Shown: positions 55,494-64,000 of the stretch, piece by piece
How the letters are laid out: every line of letters starts with the position of its first letter
Position numbering within the stretch: the first letter of the stretch is position 1
Assembly: GCA_963665865.2 (NCBI GenBank)
Contig: CAXXWF010000001.1
Span: 2,666,001 to 2,730,000 of the forward strand
Direction: 5' to 3'
DNA length: 64,000 nt
Source: PHAA01 sp963665865
Lineage (GTDB): Bacteria > Bacillota > Syntrophomonadia > Syntrophomonadales > Syntrophomonadaceae
Made by a program: the position numbers and the translations under genes
The notes under the pieces: generated by a model
What the model saw: only the letters and a program-made list of their open reading frames with translations
Told to the model about the DNA's origin: nothing
The model's database searches: none

Positions 55494-56222
55494 TTACCAA
55501 CGGGCAGCACGGAGTGCTTCATGCAGGGTAATTTTCTGATCATATAGTGCCTTACCTACGATGGCACCGCTTACTCCCAGGCCCTCCATTTTTTTGAGGG
55601 CCTTTATGTTCTTAATCGTGGATACGCCACCGGAGGCAATGATTTTCAGCTTGGTGGTGCGAGCCATCTTTTCAATTGCAGCAAGGTTAGGGCCCTGCAA
55701 AAGTCCATCCCGGGAAATATCTGTATAGATAGCGGTCTCAACCCCCATTTTGCGCATAATTTTACCGAATTCCAGGGCTTGCAGGCTGGATTCCTCTACC
55801 CAACCCTCTATGGCTACCATACCATCACGAGCATCAATTCCCAGCACGATTTTTTGCGGGCCGTAGTGTTTCAACAACTCCTCCATAAAAGCAGCGTTCT
55901 CAACTGCCCGGGTGCCAATTATCACCCGGCTGGCCCCCATGGCTAAAAGTCGCTCCACATCCCCCCGAGTACGCAATCCCCCCCCAACCTGAAAAGGTAT
56001 CTTGATGGACAGAGCGATCTCAGTTATCGCCTTAAGGTTGCGGGGCTCACCCTCGAAAGCCCCGTCCAGATCTACTACATGAAGGAATTCGGCTCCCTGC
56101 TCTTGAAAGGAAAGGGCTACCTGACCCGGTGTATCGGAATAAACTGTTTTATCTTCCTTTTTTCCCTGTACCAGGCGCACACACTGTCCGTCCTTCAAAT
56201 CAATCGCCGGATAAATTATCAT
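55494..56222 (-). CDS. hisA: Phosphoribosylformimino-AICAR-phosphate isomerase
   Basis: A 242-residue (beta/alpha)8 isomerase. Catalytic Asp in YPAIDLKDGQCVRL (about 8) and in YTDISRDG (about 168); VGGGLRT and ASGGVST bind phosphate. The start overlaps the hisH stop by 4 bases. Confidence 0.97.
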   Translation of the reverse strand: MIIYPAIDLKDGQCVRLVQGKKEDKTVYSDTPGQVALSFQEQGAEFLHVVDLDGAFEGEPRNLKAITEIALSIKIPFQVGGGLRTRGDVERLLAMGASRVIIGTRAVENAAFMEELLKHYGPQKIVLGIDARDGMVAIEGWVEESSLQALEFGKIMRKMGVETAIYTDISRDGLLQGPNLAAIEKMARTTKLKIIASGGVSTIKNIKALKKMEGLGVSGAIVGKALYDQKITLHEALRAARW

Positions 56223-56830
56223 GCTGGCATCTCCCCAAAATTTTTCAATATTTTTAGTCCCAGTTCACTTGATTTCTCCGGATGAAATTGAGTGGCAAAT
56301 ATTTGTCCTTTTTCCAGGGCAGAAACAAAACTCACTCCATACTCAGTCCGAGCGGCAACAACCGCCTCATCTTCGGGTATTATGTAATAGGAATGCACAA
56401 AATAGAAATAACTGCCCGACGGTATCCCGGTGAGCAACCTGCTCGCCGGATTTACCTCAATGCTGTTCCAACCTATCTGCGGCACTTTGTATTGAGACGG
56501 AATCCGGAACTTTTCAACTCGTCCTGGGATAATATCCAGTCCCTTATAGACACCGTTCTCATAGCTCTCAGTCAAAAGCAGCTGCATGCCTAAACATATC
56601 CCTAGCAGCGGAGTCTCGCGCTCCACCAGTTCAAATATAACCTGGTCTAAACCCAGCCGACGAATATTACCAATGGCATCCGCAAAGGCCCCCACCCCTG
56701 GTAAAACCACCTTTTCTGCCTGGAGTATTTCCACCGGCCGGGAAGTTATCATAGCATCATAACCCAGCTTCAAAAAGGCGTTCCTTACACTGGCCAGATT
56801 GCCCATCCCATAATCAATGATTGCTATCAA
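56219..56830 (-). CDS. hisH: Imidazole glycerol phosphate synthase, glutamine amidotransferase subunit
   Basis: A 203-residue class I glutaminase. Nucleophile Cys in LLGICLGMQLL (about 79), and the His-Glu pair in QFHPEKSSELG (about 184-186). Feeds ammonia to HisF. 15 bases after hisB. Confidence 0.97.
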   Translation of the reverse strand: MIAIIDYGMGNLASVRNAFLKLGYDAMITSRPVEILQAEKVVLPGVGAFADAIGNIRRLGLDQVIFELVERETPLLGICLGMQLLLTESYENGVYKGLDIIPGRVEKFRIPSQYKVPQIGWNSIEVNPASRLLTGIPSGSYFYFVHSYYIIPEDEAVVAARTEYGVSFVSALEKGQIFATQFHPEKSSELGLKILKNFGEMPA

Positions 56831-56845
56831 AGTTTTTGCGCCTCC

Positions 56846-57442
56846 CTATAATTTCCCCTTGGAAGACCATACCCCTTCAATATTAGGTTCGAAGCTGACC
56901 GCAACTCTAAAGGCACGAGCAAAGGCCTTAAAAACCGCTTCTATGATATGGTGGGAATTCTCCCCTCTCAATAGATCAATATGTATAGTCATTCCAGCAT
57001 GATTGGCAAGTGCTTGGAAAAATTCTTTAATATTTTCGGTAGTTAGTACTCCTAACTTCGCAACCGGGACATTTACCGTATAAACCAGGTAGGGCCGGTT
57101 GGACAAATCAATGACCACTCTGGCCAGGGCCTCGTCCATGGGCACAGTGGCTTCCCCATAACGATTAATACTGTTTTTCTCTCCCAGCGCCATTTTAATG
57201 GATTCACCCAGACATATACCTATGTCCTCAACCGTGTGGTGGTCGTCTACATCCATATCGCCCCGAGCGGCTAGCTTGAGGTTGCATAAACTGTGCACTG
57301 AAAATAGAGTAAGCATATGACTAAGAAAGGTTATCTCAGTATCGATCTGATGCAAACCGCTGCCATCCAGATCCAGTTCGACGAAAATCTCGGTCTCCTT
57401 GGTCTTCCTCTTGATCTCACCTATTCTTTTTAAATCTCCCAT
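56846..57442 (-). CDS. hisB: Imidazoleglycerol-phosphate dehydratase
   Basis: A 198-residue monofunctional HisB. Metal-binding DHHTVEDIG (about 70) and SHHIIEAVFKA (about 163) motifs are both present. No phosphatase domain, as usual outside enterobacteria. One base after hisD. Confidence 0.97.
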   Translation of the reverse strand: MGDLKRIGEIKRKTKETEIFVELDLDGSGLHQIDTEITFLSHMLTLFSVHSLCNLKLAARGDMDVDDHHTVEDIGICLGESIKMALGEKNSINRYGEATVPMDEALARVVIDLSNRPYLVYTVNVPVAKLGVLTTENIKEFFQALANHAGMTIHIDLLRGENSHHIIEAVFKAFARAFRVAVSFEPNIEGVWSSKGKL

Positions 57443-57443
57443 A

Positions 57444-58730
57444 CTAACTCTCCTTTCTTACCCGCAAACAATTGGCATGCGCAGTCAGGCCTTCTACCTC
57501 AGCCAGTTTAATGATATCATCAGCATCCTCTTCCATCCCCAACTGGGAATAATAGATGATGCTGGAGGCTTTCATAAAGGTGTCTACGGTTACCGGGGAA
57601 TAAAACTTAGCAGTCCCGCCGGTTGGCAGGATATGATTGGGTCCAGCTATATAGTCGCCAACTGGTTCGGGAGTGTTGCGGCCCAAGAATATTGCCCCCG
57701 CATTGTGTATTTTGCTTAAAATCTCAAATGGTTTTTCTACCATTAATTCCAGGTGTTCGGGTGCTACTTGATTAGCTACCGTACAGGCTTCATTCAGATT
57801 CTTAACCAGGATGAGTGCGCCATAGTCATTTAAAGATTTCTCGATAATCTCCCGCCTTGATAACCCAGTTATTTGACGGTTGATTTCTTTCTCTACTGCA
57901 TCCAATAGGCTGGCATCATCAGTCACTAAAATGCTGCGGGCCAGAACATCGTGTTCAGCCTGGGACATCATATCCGCCGCCAGATAAACGGGATTAGCCA
58001 AGTTGTCAGCCACAATCAATATTTCACTGGGTCCAGCCAGCATATCAATATTGACATCACCATAAACCATTTTTTTAGCGATAGTGACATATATGTTGCC
58101 CGGTCCACTAATAAGATCAACTTTCTGGATGGTTGACGTTCCCCAAGCCAGGCCGAAAACAGCCTGAGCACCACCCATTTTGTATATTTCTTTAAGGCCC
58201 AATTCAGAAGCCGCGACCAGAGTATACGGGTTCATCTTCCCCGTCCGGTCAGGAGGGCTTACCATAGCTATCTCTTCTACGCCAGCAACCAGAGCAGGAA
58301 TCGCATTCATTAAGACTGAAGAGGGATAAGCCGCAGTTCCACCGGGCACATAAATGCCAACCCGGCGGAGCGGGCGATATAACTGACCTAAAATATTCCC
58401 CTTCGCATCGGGTTCCATCCAGGATGTCTTCAACTGCTTGCGGTGGAAAGCCTTAATGTTTTCGATAGCCTTACGCAGAGATATTATGTAATCATCATCC
58501 ACCTCAGCCCGGGCTGCTTCGATCTCTTGCTCACTAACTAGGAAATTATCTTCATTAATAAGGGCCCCGTCATATCTAGCCGTACACGCGAATATACCCT
58601 GGTTGCCCTGAATTTTGACCTCGTGCGCGATAGCCTGCACACTGGCTTCGAACTTACTCATATCTATCTCTCCGGCGGACAGAAAAACCTGTAAATCACC
58701 AGCAGCATTGTCAAATCTTTTTATGTTCAT
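57444..58730 (-). CDS. hisD: Histidinol dehydrogenase
   Basis: A 428-residue enzyme doing the last two oxidation steps. Visible: GRNTPEPVGDYIAGPNHILP (about 360), APEHLELM with the catalytic Glu-His pair (about 324), and the NAD-region GPGNIYVTIAKK. Start ATG directly after hisG with a 2-base gap. Confidence 0.97.
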   Translation of the reverse strand: MNIKRFDNAAGDLQVFLSAGEIDMSKFEASVQAIAHEVKIQGNQGIFACTARYDGALINEDNFLVSEQEIEAARAEVDDDYIISLRKAIENIKAFHRKQLKTSWMEPDAKGNILGQLYRPLRRVGIYVPGGTAAYPSSVLMNAIPALVAGVEEIAMVSPPDRTGKMNPYTLVAASELGLKEIYKMGGAQAVFGLAWGTSTIQKVDLISGPGNIYVTIAKKMVYGDVNIDMLAGPSEILIVADNLANPVYLAADMMSQAEHDVLARSILVTDDASLLDAVEKEINRQITGLSRREIIEKSLNDYGALILVKNLNEACTVANQVAPEHLELMVEKPFEILSKIHNAGAIFLGRNTPEPVGDYIAGPNHILPTGGTAKFYSPVTVDTFMKASSIIYYSQLGMEEDADDIIKLAEVEGLTAHANCLRVRKES

Positions 58731-58732
58731 GC

Positions 58733-59383
58733 TTAATTCCCCTTTACTAATCCCCTGATTTTTTCTAACAATGGTTGAATCGTATCATATTTAGTCCTAT
58801 AGCTGACCCGATTGCCTATCATACGGGTAGTGGAATCCATGATACTCACCAGTTCAACCAGGTTGTTTTCTCGAAGAGTCCGTCCGGATGAGACAATATC
58901 CACTATCACATCCGACAATCCCATTAAGGGCGCAAGCTCAATGTTGCCGTGCAGTTCTATTACCTCCACCTGCAGTCCCTGCTGCCGGAAAAAACTTTCC
59001 GCGACATTGGGGAATTTAGTGGCCACCCGCTTATAATTCAGCTCTTTTAGAGATATACCACTCATACCCGCTGGTACGGCCACCACAAAACGGCAATAAC
59101 CATACCCCAAATCCACCATCTCAAATACATCTTTACCCTGCTCCACGATAACATCTTTGCCGACAATCCCAAGATCAGCAGCTCCATGCTCCACATAAGC
59201 TGGAACATCGGTAGGACGGCAAATAATATATTTTATGGGAGGATTGCCTGGAAAATCGAACACCATATTCCGGCTTTCGGATACAATCCCATCGTTGGGC
59301 AGCCCGGCTGCTGTGAGCAATCCTACCGTAGGATTTAGTAAAGTCCCTTTGGACAGCGCGATCGTTAGACAATTATCCTGCAT
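58733..59383 (-). CDS. hisG: ATP phosphoribosyltransferase, short form
   Basis: A 216-residue catalytic subunit lacking the C-terminal regulatory domain, as expected where HisZ is present. Visible: LTIALSKGTLLNPT at the start, DLGIVGKDVI and the PRPP-binding SSGRTLRENNL. First committed step of histidine synthesis. Confidence 0.97.
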   Translation of the reverse strand: MQDNCLTIALSKGTLLNPTVGLLTAAGLPNDGIVSESRNMVFDFPGNPPIKYIICRPTDVPAYVEHGAADLGIVGKDVIVEQGKDVFEMVDLGYGYCRFVVAVPAGMSGISLKELNYKRVATKFPNVAESFFRQQGLQVEVIELHGNIELAPLMGLSDVIVDIVSSGRTLRENNLVELVSIMDSTTRMIGNRVSYRTKYDTIQPLLEKIRGLVKGN

Positions 59384-59403
59384 TAGTCTTTCCTCCTGCT
59401 TAA

Positions 59404-60558
59404 TTACTCACCATCAATATAAATAAGCGTATAGTGGTCCCGACCCGCCAGTGTTTCTTGCAGGGACTCCCGGCTAAGACGTTCCACATCAAGTTCTACA
59501 ATCTTACCCTCAGTCCGCAAAGCATCTGCCTTCCGCAGTACAGCCTGCAGATTGGCCCCTCCCACCAGATAGCGGGGCGTTTCCTTCTCCTGATTCTTTA
59601 AAACCAGAGTGAGGCGGTCCATTCCCAGGGCAAAACCGGTGGCTGGACAGGGAAACCCAAATTGCGATAGAAGGCGGTCATAACGTCCTCCGCCTAAGAG
59701 GCCATACCCCAGATCGGGCGAAAATCCTTCGAAAACCACACCAGTATAATAATCCAGACCCCGCAGCACACCCATATCTACTAAAATCTGGTCCTGAACT
59801 CCCATGCTTTGCAGCGCGGCATATATCTGTATCAGTTCCTCAACCGCCTGAACTGCATTCTTATTTTTTTCCAGGTAGGGTAGTTTATTTAATACTTCCA
59901 GACCACCATGCAAGGTTGGCAGTAGGGCAATCGTTTCTTTCAGAAGTTCATTTATGGGGAGTTTTTCCAACATCCGGGGCAGTTCCACCAGATCTTTTTT
60001 CTCCACCAGTTTTCTTATTAAATCCTTATCTTCCATCCCGATGGCGCTGTCTTCCAGCAGGCTGTTAAATATACCGATCTGATTCAGGCTGACTATAAAA
60101 TTATCCAAACCAAAATCAAGCATCACCTTAACTGCCAGACTGATAACTTCAGCGTCGGCCCAGGGACCAGATGCGCCCAGCAGCTCTATGCCAGTTTGCC
60201 AGAATTCCCGATATTGGGCTAAATGAGGCTGTACATGACGAAAAACATTGGTCGAATAGTAGAGGCGCCGGGGCAGTTTTTCATCCTGAAGATGGGTTGC
60301 GGCTAAACGTGCAATGGAAACAGTCATCTCCGGACGCAGAGATAGAATGCCCCCCTCCCGATCCATGAACAGGAAAAGTTTTTCCCGCATATTCCCGCCT
60401 GCTTCCACCACCTCCAAAAGCTCAAAGGTAGGGGTTAAGACCTCTTCGTAACCAAAAGAAGTAAACAAATCAGCGGCCTTTTTCTCGAGCCTTCTCCTGG
60501 TCTTCATTTCATCCGGTAGTAAATCGCGTAATCCCTTAGGAATTTCTCTGTTTCTCAT
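59404..60558 (-). CDS. hisZ: ATP phosphoribosyltransferase regulatory subunit
   Basis: A 384-residue class II aminoacyl-tRNA-synthetase paralogue that gives histidine feedback control to the short HisG. LRDLLPDEM at the N-terminus, REFWQTGIELLG, and GGRYDRLLSQFG; it lacks the full HisRS anticodon domain. Directly upstream of hisG. I see no T-box leader in front. Confidence 0.95.
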   Translation of the reverse strand: MRNREIPKGLRDLLPDEMKTRRRLEKKAADLFTSFGYEEVLTPTFELLEVVEAGGNMREKLFLFMDREGGILSLRPEMTVSIARLAATHLQDEKLPRRLYYSTNVFRHVQPHLAQYREFWQTGIELLGASGPWADAEVISLAVKVMLDFGLDNFIVSLNQIGIFNSLLEDSAIGMEDKDLIRKLVEKKDLVELPRMLEKLPINELLKETIALLPTLHGGLEVLNKLPYLEKNKNAVQAVEELIQIYAALQSMGVQDQILVDMGVLRGLDYYTGVVFEGFSPDLGYGLLGGGRYDRLLSQFGFPCPATGFALGMDRLTLVLKNQEKETPRYLVGGANLQAVLRKADALRTEGKIVELDVERLSRESLQETLAGRDHYTLIYIDGE

Positions 60559-60597
60559 GTTCTTACTCCTTTATTATATTGCGCAAGACCCTCAATT

Positions 60598-61260
60598 TTA
60601 CAGGAGCTGGGCTCCGTTTATCAGCAGTTTAAATTCACATTGCAGGTGTTCAGCTGCCCTTCGGCACATCAGCATTTTGGTTAAAAATATTTCAAAATAC
60701 TCCATAACCGATGTAACCTGGGTGTCTATCTCCAACTTCATATTAATAACCTTCTCGCGCGGTAATACTTCAATGCCCGACTTGGTTACCGCATAATTTA
60801 CCCGGTCCCGGGATGTAAAGGTGGCAAAATCGCTTTTCCGAACCCGTGAACGGTGAACATCTGATTTATCGGCTAAAATTAACGCGGCTGCCACATTATT
60901 AACCGGTTTACCTTCGGCATGTTCTTCATGATTACCAATGGCCCCCATAATAAGCGCAATCTCTTCTGGTTCCATTCCCATATCCAGGAGAATATGAAGG
61001 GCAATCATGGCTCCGGACATACCATGCCCATACCTATTGATCAGATTGCCAATATCATGCAGGTAGCCAGCTATGGCTCCCAATTCTGCTTCCCGTTCGG
61101 GATGTCCCAGCTTCCTCAAAATATCCTGGGTGAGGAATGAAGTTAGTTCGGCGTGGTGCAGATTATGTTCCAAAGCACCCATGTTCCCGATATATGTGTT
61201 CCCTATTTTCAGATAATCAATAACCACCGGATTGTTTTTAACCGCTTCCAAAGTTATCAT
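60598..61260 (-). CDS. HD-domain metal-dependent phosphohydrolase
   Basis: About 220 residues. HD motifs: His in HNLHHAELTSF (about 33), HDIGN (about 68), the HGMSGAMIA region (about 78) and NHEEH (about 110), giving a full metal set. Substrate unknown. I start at ATG 61260, with AGGATGG 8 bases upstream, rather than four codons earlier. It sits in the pur-his cluster, 39 bases before hisZ, and may cleave a nucleotide; that is inference. Confidence 0.82.
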   Translation of the reverse strand: MITLEAVKNNPVVIDYLKIGNTYIGNMGALEHNLHHAELTSFLTQDILRKLGHPEREAELGAIAGYLHDIGNLINRYGHGMSGAMIALHILLDMGMEPEEIALIMGAIGNHEEHAEGKPVNNVAAALILADKSDVHRSRVRKSDFATFTSRDRVNYAVTKSGIEVLPREKVINMKLEIDTQVTSVMEYFEIFLTKMLMCRRAAEHLQCEFKLLINGAQLL

Positions 61261-61291
61261 TACAAATTCCATCCTATATTTTTCGTATTTT

Positions 61292-61822
61292 TCATTCTAT
61301 GCTTTTTAACAACTGTTTGGCTTCCTGAGCCGCCCTGGTGTTAGGAGGGAGCTCCTCTATAATCTTCCGGGCCTCTTCTTTATTACCGACCTCAATTTGT
61401 TGACGAGCTTTTTCTAATTGCTGGTGAGCGTCCTTTTCGGTCTGGGCTTCCATTATTTTTTCCTTCATTTCTTCGGGCTTACCCAGTTTCTCCAACTGTT
61501 CGAACTTGGCAATCGCTTCGTCGTACTGGCCATTGGCTACCAGAGCTGCACCACTGGTTACTATCTCCCGAACCTGAATCCGTTCCGGCAGATGTATAAG
61601 GTAATAAGCATATGCCCCAATAATTACCAACAGCACGGCTGCACAAACGTTCCATGCTAATGAATAGCGAGGTTTCTTCACCATAAAACCGAGAATGAAT
61701 ATAAAAGGTACACCGAGCATAAATGTCAGTTTTAGAAATTCACGGGTGGGCATAAAGTATAGCATCACTCCTGCCGCTATCACCAGAGGTACCCTTACAT
61801 ATGGATTTCTCTTCTTGTCCAT
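61292..61822 (-). CDS. Membrane protein with a TPR-like C-terminal region
   Basis: A 176-residue protein with three hydrophobic segments (about 10-25, 32-48 and 55-75), then a helical-repeat tail (GQYDEAIAKFEQLEKLG and VGNKEEARKIIEELP) resembling tetratricopeptide repeats. Function unknown. Same strand and close spacing (24 and 19 bases) to purD and the HD gene, so likely co-transcribed. Confidence 0.75.
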   Translation of the reverse strand: MDKKRNPYVRVPLVIAAGVMLYFMPTREFLKLTFMLGVPFIFILGFMVKKPRYSLAWNVCAAVLLVIIGAYAYYLIHLPERIQVREIVTSGAALVANGQYDEAIAKFEQLEKLGKPEEMKEKIMEAQTEKDAHQQLEKARQQIEVGNKEEARKIIEELPPNTRAAQEAKQLLKSIE

Positions 61823-61846
61823 ACCCTGCCTCCCGTTATACTCTTT

Positions 61847-63124
61847 CTATCGTACGGCTCGGCGGCCTATATCCCTTCGATAATGCATACCTTCAAAGTT
61901 AAGTTTGGCCACTTCCTGGTAAACTTTTTCTATAGCATCCGCGGTGGTTTCGCCTCGAGACACAATCGCCAGAACCCGGCCGCCATCAGTCACCAAGTGA
62001 CCATCCTGCATAGCTGTCCCAGCATGGAAAACCATGGTTTCACCTTTAAGTGTATCAAGCCCGTTAATTACTTGCCCTTTTTTATACGCGGCCGGATATC
62101 CTCCCGACGCTACCACAACGCCCACACACGCTCCCGGGTTGGTTTCTACTGAACAGTCCTGCAAATTACCCGCGGCAGAGGCTTCCAGAATCGGCAACAG
62201 ATCACCTTTTAGCATCGGCATCAGAACCTGAGTTTCCGGATCACCAAACCGGGCATTATATTCCAAAACCTTGGGGCCTTCAGCGGTAATCATCAAACCT
62301 GCATAAAGAACTCCCTGATAGGGACAGCCTTCGTGCCGCATCGCCTCAATAGTAGGCTTGATGACTTGCTCCACAATCTGTTGGTGCAACTCGGCCGTAT
62401 ACAGGGGCGGATTCGTATAGGCTCCCATCCCACCTGTGTTAGGCCCCTCATCATTATCAAAAATGCGCTTATGATCCTGGGCTGATAGCAGGGAAACAAA
62501 ATCCTGCCCGTCACTAATAGCAAAAAAGCTTAGTTCTTCACCTATCAGACATTCTTCGACCACAACCTGGTCACCAGACTCTCCGAAACTTTTATCCTGC
62601 ATTATACTACAGATCGCTTCTTCAGCATCAGCCTGATTCACAGCTACCACGACCCCTTTGCCGGCAGCCAGTCCATCAGCTTTTATTACCACTGCTTGGC
62701 CAGCCTCAGTATAAGTCCGGGCATAGCTGCGGGCAGCTTCGATATCATCAAAGACCTCATAGCGGGCGGTGGGTATACCATATTTTTTAAATAAATTTTT
62801 CGAAAATACTTTGCTGCCTTCCAGCCGCGCAGCAGCAGCAGTTGGTCCAAATATTAACAAACCTTCCTGACGGAATCGGTCCACAATACCTTTAACCAAC
62901 GGGGCTTCAGGTCCTACCACGGTCAGGTTAATTTCATTATTCCGGGCAAACTCGAGCAAACCTTCAATATCATCTGTCTTTATGGCGATGCATTGCGCTA
63001 TGGCTGCAATCCCAGGATTGCCTGGAGCAGCATATATTTTATCAATCAAAGGACTCTGCGCCAGCTTCCAGACCAGCGCATGTTCTCGTCCGCCCGATCC
63101 GATAACCAGTACCTTTTTACCCAC
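61847..63124 (-). CDS. purD: Phosphoribosylamine-glycine ligase
   Basis: A 425-residue ATP-grasp enzyme of purine synthesis. Visible: VLVIGSGGREHALVWKL at the N-terminus, KADGLAAGKGVVVA (about 140), GPNTGGMGAY (about 215) and EYNARFGDPETQ (about 285). I place the start at GTG 63124, preceded by GGGAGGG at 8 bases; an ATG seven codons earlier has no ribosome site. 26 bases after purH. Confidence 0.96.
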   Translation of the reverse strand: MGKKVLVIGSGGREHALVWKLAQSPLIDKIYAAPGNPGIAAIAQCIAIKTDDIEGLLEFARNNEINLTVVGPEAPLVKGIVDRFRQEGLLIFGPTAAAARLEGSKVFSKNLFKKYGIPTARYEVFDDIEAARSYARTYTEAGQAVVIKADGLAAGKGVVVAVNQADAEEAICSIMQDKSFGESGDQVVVEECLIGEELSFFAISDGQDFVSLLSAQDHKRIFDNDEGPNTGGMGAYTNPPLYTAELHQQIVEQVIKPTIEAMRHEGCPYQGVLYAGLMITAEGPKVLEYNARFGDPETQVLMPMLKGDLLPILEASAAGNLQDCSVETNPGACVGVVVASGGYPAAYKKGQVINGLDTLKGETMVFHAGTAMQDGHLVTDGGRVLAIVSRGETTADAIEKVYQEVAKLNFEGMHYRRDIGRRAVR

Positions 63125-63150
63125 TCTAAGATCCCTCCCCGCCATATTTG

Positions 63151-64000
63151 TTAGTGTTTGAAATGGCGTATGCCGGTAAATACCATCGCAATGCCATGTT
63201 GGTTACATTCATCAATGCTCTCCTGATCACGAATAGAGCCGCCGGGTTGGATAATGGCCTTAATGCCAGCGGCAGCAGCTAATTCTACGGTATCTTTAAA
63301 AGGGAAAAAAGCATCGGAAGCCATTACCGCACCTCGGCATTTTTCCTTATCTTGCAAAGCGATCCCGGCTGATCCCACCCGATTCATCTGGCCAGCGCCT
63401 ACTCCCACTGTCATCCCATCTTTGGCTACTACAATAGCGTTGGATTTTACATGCTTGGCAACCTTCATGGCAAAAGCCAATTCTTTCAAATCTTCCAGAG
63501 TCGGTTCATTCTGAGTAACTACCTGCAAGTTATTCATGTCCAGGTTATCCTGATCACTCTCCTGCACTACGAATCCACCATCCACAGTCTTAATCTGCAG
63601 CTCTGCATCCGGCAGTATAGGTAGTTCCAGGACCCGCAAATTTTTCTTGCCCTGCAGGCACTCCAGGGCGTCATCATCATAACCAGGGGCAATCATACAC
63701 TCCATAAAAGGCTCCGCTGCTTTGCGAGCAGTAGCCAGGTCTACCTGACGATTAAAAGCAATTATCCCGCCAAAAGCAGAAACCGGATCAGCGGAAAAGG
63801 CTTTCGTATAGGCTTCTTCCAAATTATTGCCCACTGCTGTTCCACAGGGATTTGTGTGTTTAATAATTACACAGGCAGTTTCGGCAAACTCCTTTACCAG
63901 TGACCACCCGGCCTGGGTATCAATAATATTATTATATGAAAGCTCTTTGCCATTCAACTGTTTAACATCGGCCAGTCCTATTCCCGGAGTCATAGTCCGA
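63151..64000 (-). CDS. purH: PurH, AICAR transformylase part (partial, runs off the right edge)
   Basis: The C-terminal part of the bifunctional AICAR transformylase/IMP cyclohydrolase. From the edge: GLADVKQLNGKELSYNN, KHTNPCGTAVG with the catalytic Lys-His, SAFGGIIAFN, APGYDDDALE, and SDAFFPFKDTVE. The N-terminal IMP cyclohydrolase half lies outside the window. An in-frame ATG at 63993 is not the start. Just upstream of purD. Confidence 0.96.
   Translation of the reverse strand, partial: RTMTPGIGLADVKQLNGKELSYNNIIDTQAGWSLVKEFAETACVIIKHTNPCGTAVGNNLEEAYTKAFSADPVSAFGGIIAFNRQVDLATARKAAEPFMECMIAPGYDDDALECLQGKKNLRVLELPILPDAELQIKTVDGGFVVQESDQDNLDMNNLQVVTQNEPTLEDLKELAFAMKVAKHVKSNAIVVAKDGMTVGVGAGQMNRVGSAGIALQDKEKCRGAVMASDAFFPFKDTVELAAAAGIKAIIQPGGSIRDQESIDECNQHGIAMVFTGIRHFKH

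Noticed and set aside
60559..60597. T-box or histidine leader in front of hisZ
   Set aside because: The gap is only 39 bases, too short for a T-box, and there is no run of His codons.

Overview
The window looks like the chromosome of an anaerobic Firmicute of the Clostridia, most like Syntrophomonas by my recollection of gene content; I could not run a search to confirm it. Pointers are strong GGAGG-type ribosome binding sites, frequent TTG/GTG starts, the short HisG plus HisZ arrangement, GatCAB, a VanW protein, an HD-GYP protein, and a citrate-to-2-oxoglutarate operon built from Re-citrate-synthase-like and LeuCD-like proteins.

The window has two halves. Positions 1 to about 33.3 kb are an accessory region with large-scale inverted symmetry. 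Two giant secreted RHS/YD-repeat proteins (2856 and 2825 aa) lie at the two ends in opposite orientation. They have the same upstream sequence, N-terminal third and YD-repeat core, but different LamG cassettes and different C-terminal tips, each with its own downstream immunity-type gene. Inside them is a second pair of inverted repeats of about 1.4 kb (9.1-10.5 and 18.2-19.7 kb), noncoding and packed with hairpins. These bracket a 7.7-kb cassette holding an unknown gene, a SEC-C protein, a large Mrr-nuclease/STAND-like NTPase of defence type behind a perfect 21-bp hairpin, a DUF3102 gene and an IS21-family element. The right arm also carries a displaced RHS tip with a lipase-like tail that seems to lack its nucleophile motif, that tip's membrane partner, a mazEF pair, an IS110 element, a DUF6431-type gene and insertion-sequence debris.

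From 33.8 to 64 kb the window is ordinary core metabolism, almost all on the minus strand. In transcription order (right to left) it runs: purH (partial) - purD - membrane/TPR protein - HD phosphohydrolase - hisZ - hisG - hisD - hisB - hisH - hisA - hisF - hisIE; then pcrA - ligA; then a PAS/GGDEF/HD-GYP signalling protein with a candidate structured RNA behind it; then DUF554 - gatC - gatA - gatB; then Re-citrate-synthase-like - aconitase large and small subunits - icd - metF. A plus-strand insert holds sdaAB - sdaAA and a VanW gene.

The points most worth following are the nested inverted repeats (which could let the RHS genes exchange toxin tips or invert the defence cassette), the hairpin-module repeats, the lipase-like tip without its active-site motif, the minus-strand candidate RNA near 46.1 kb, and the reassignment of the homocitrate-synthase-like gene to Re-citrate synthase.
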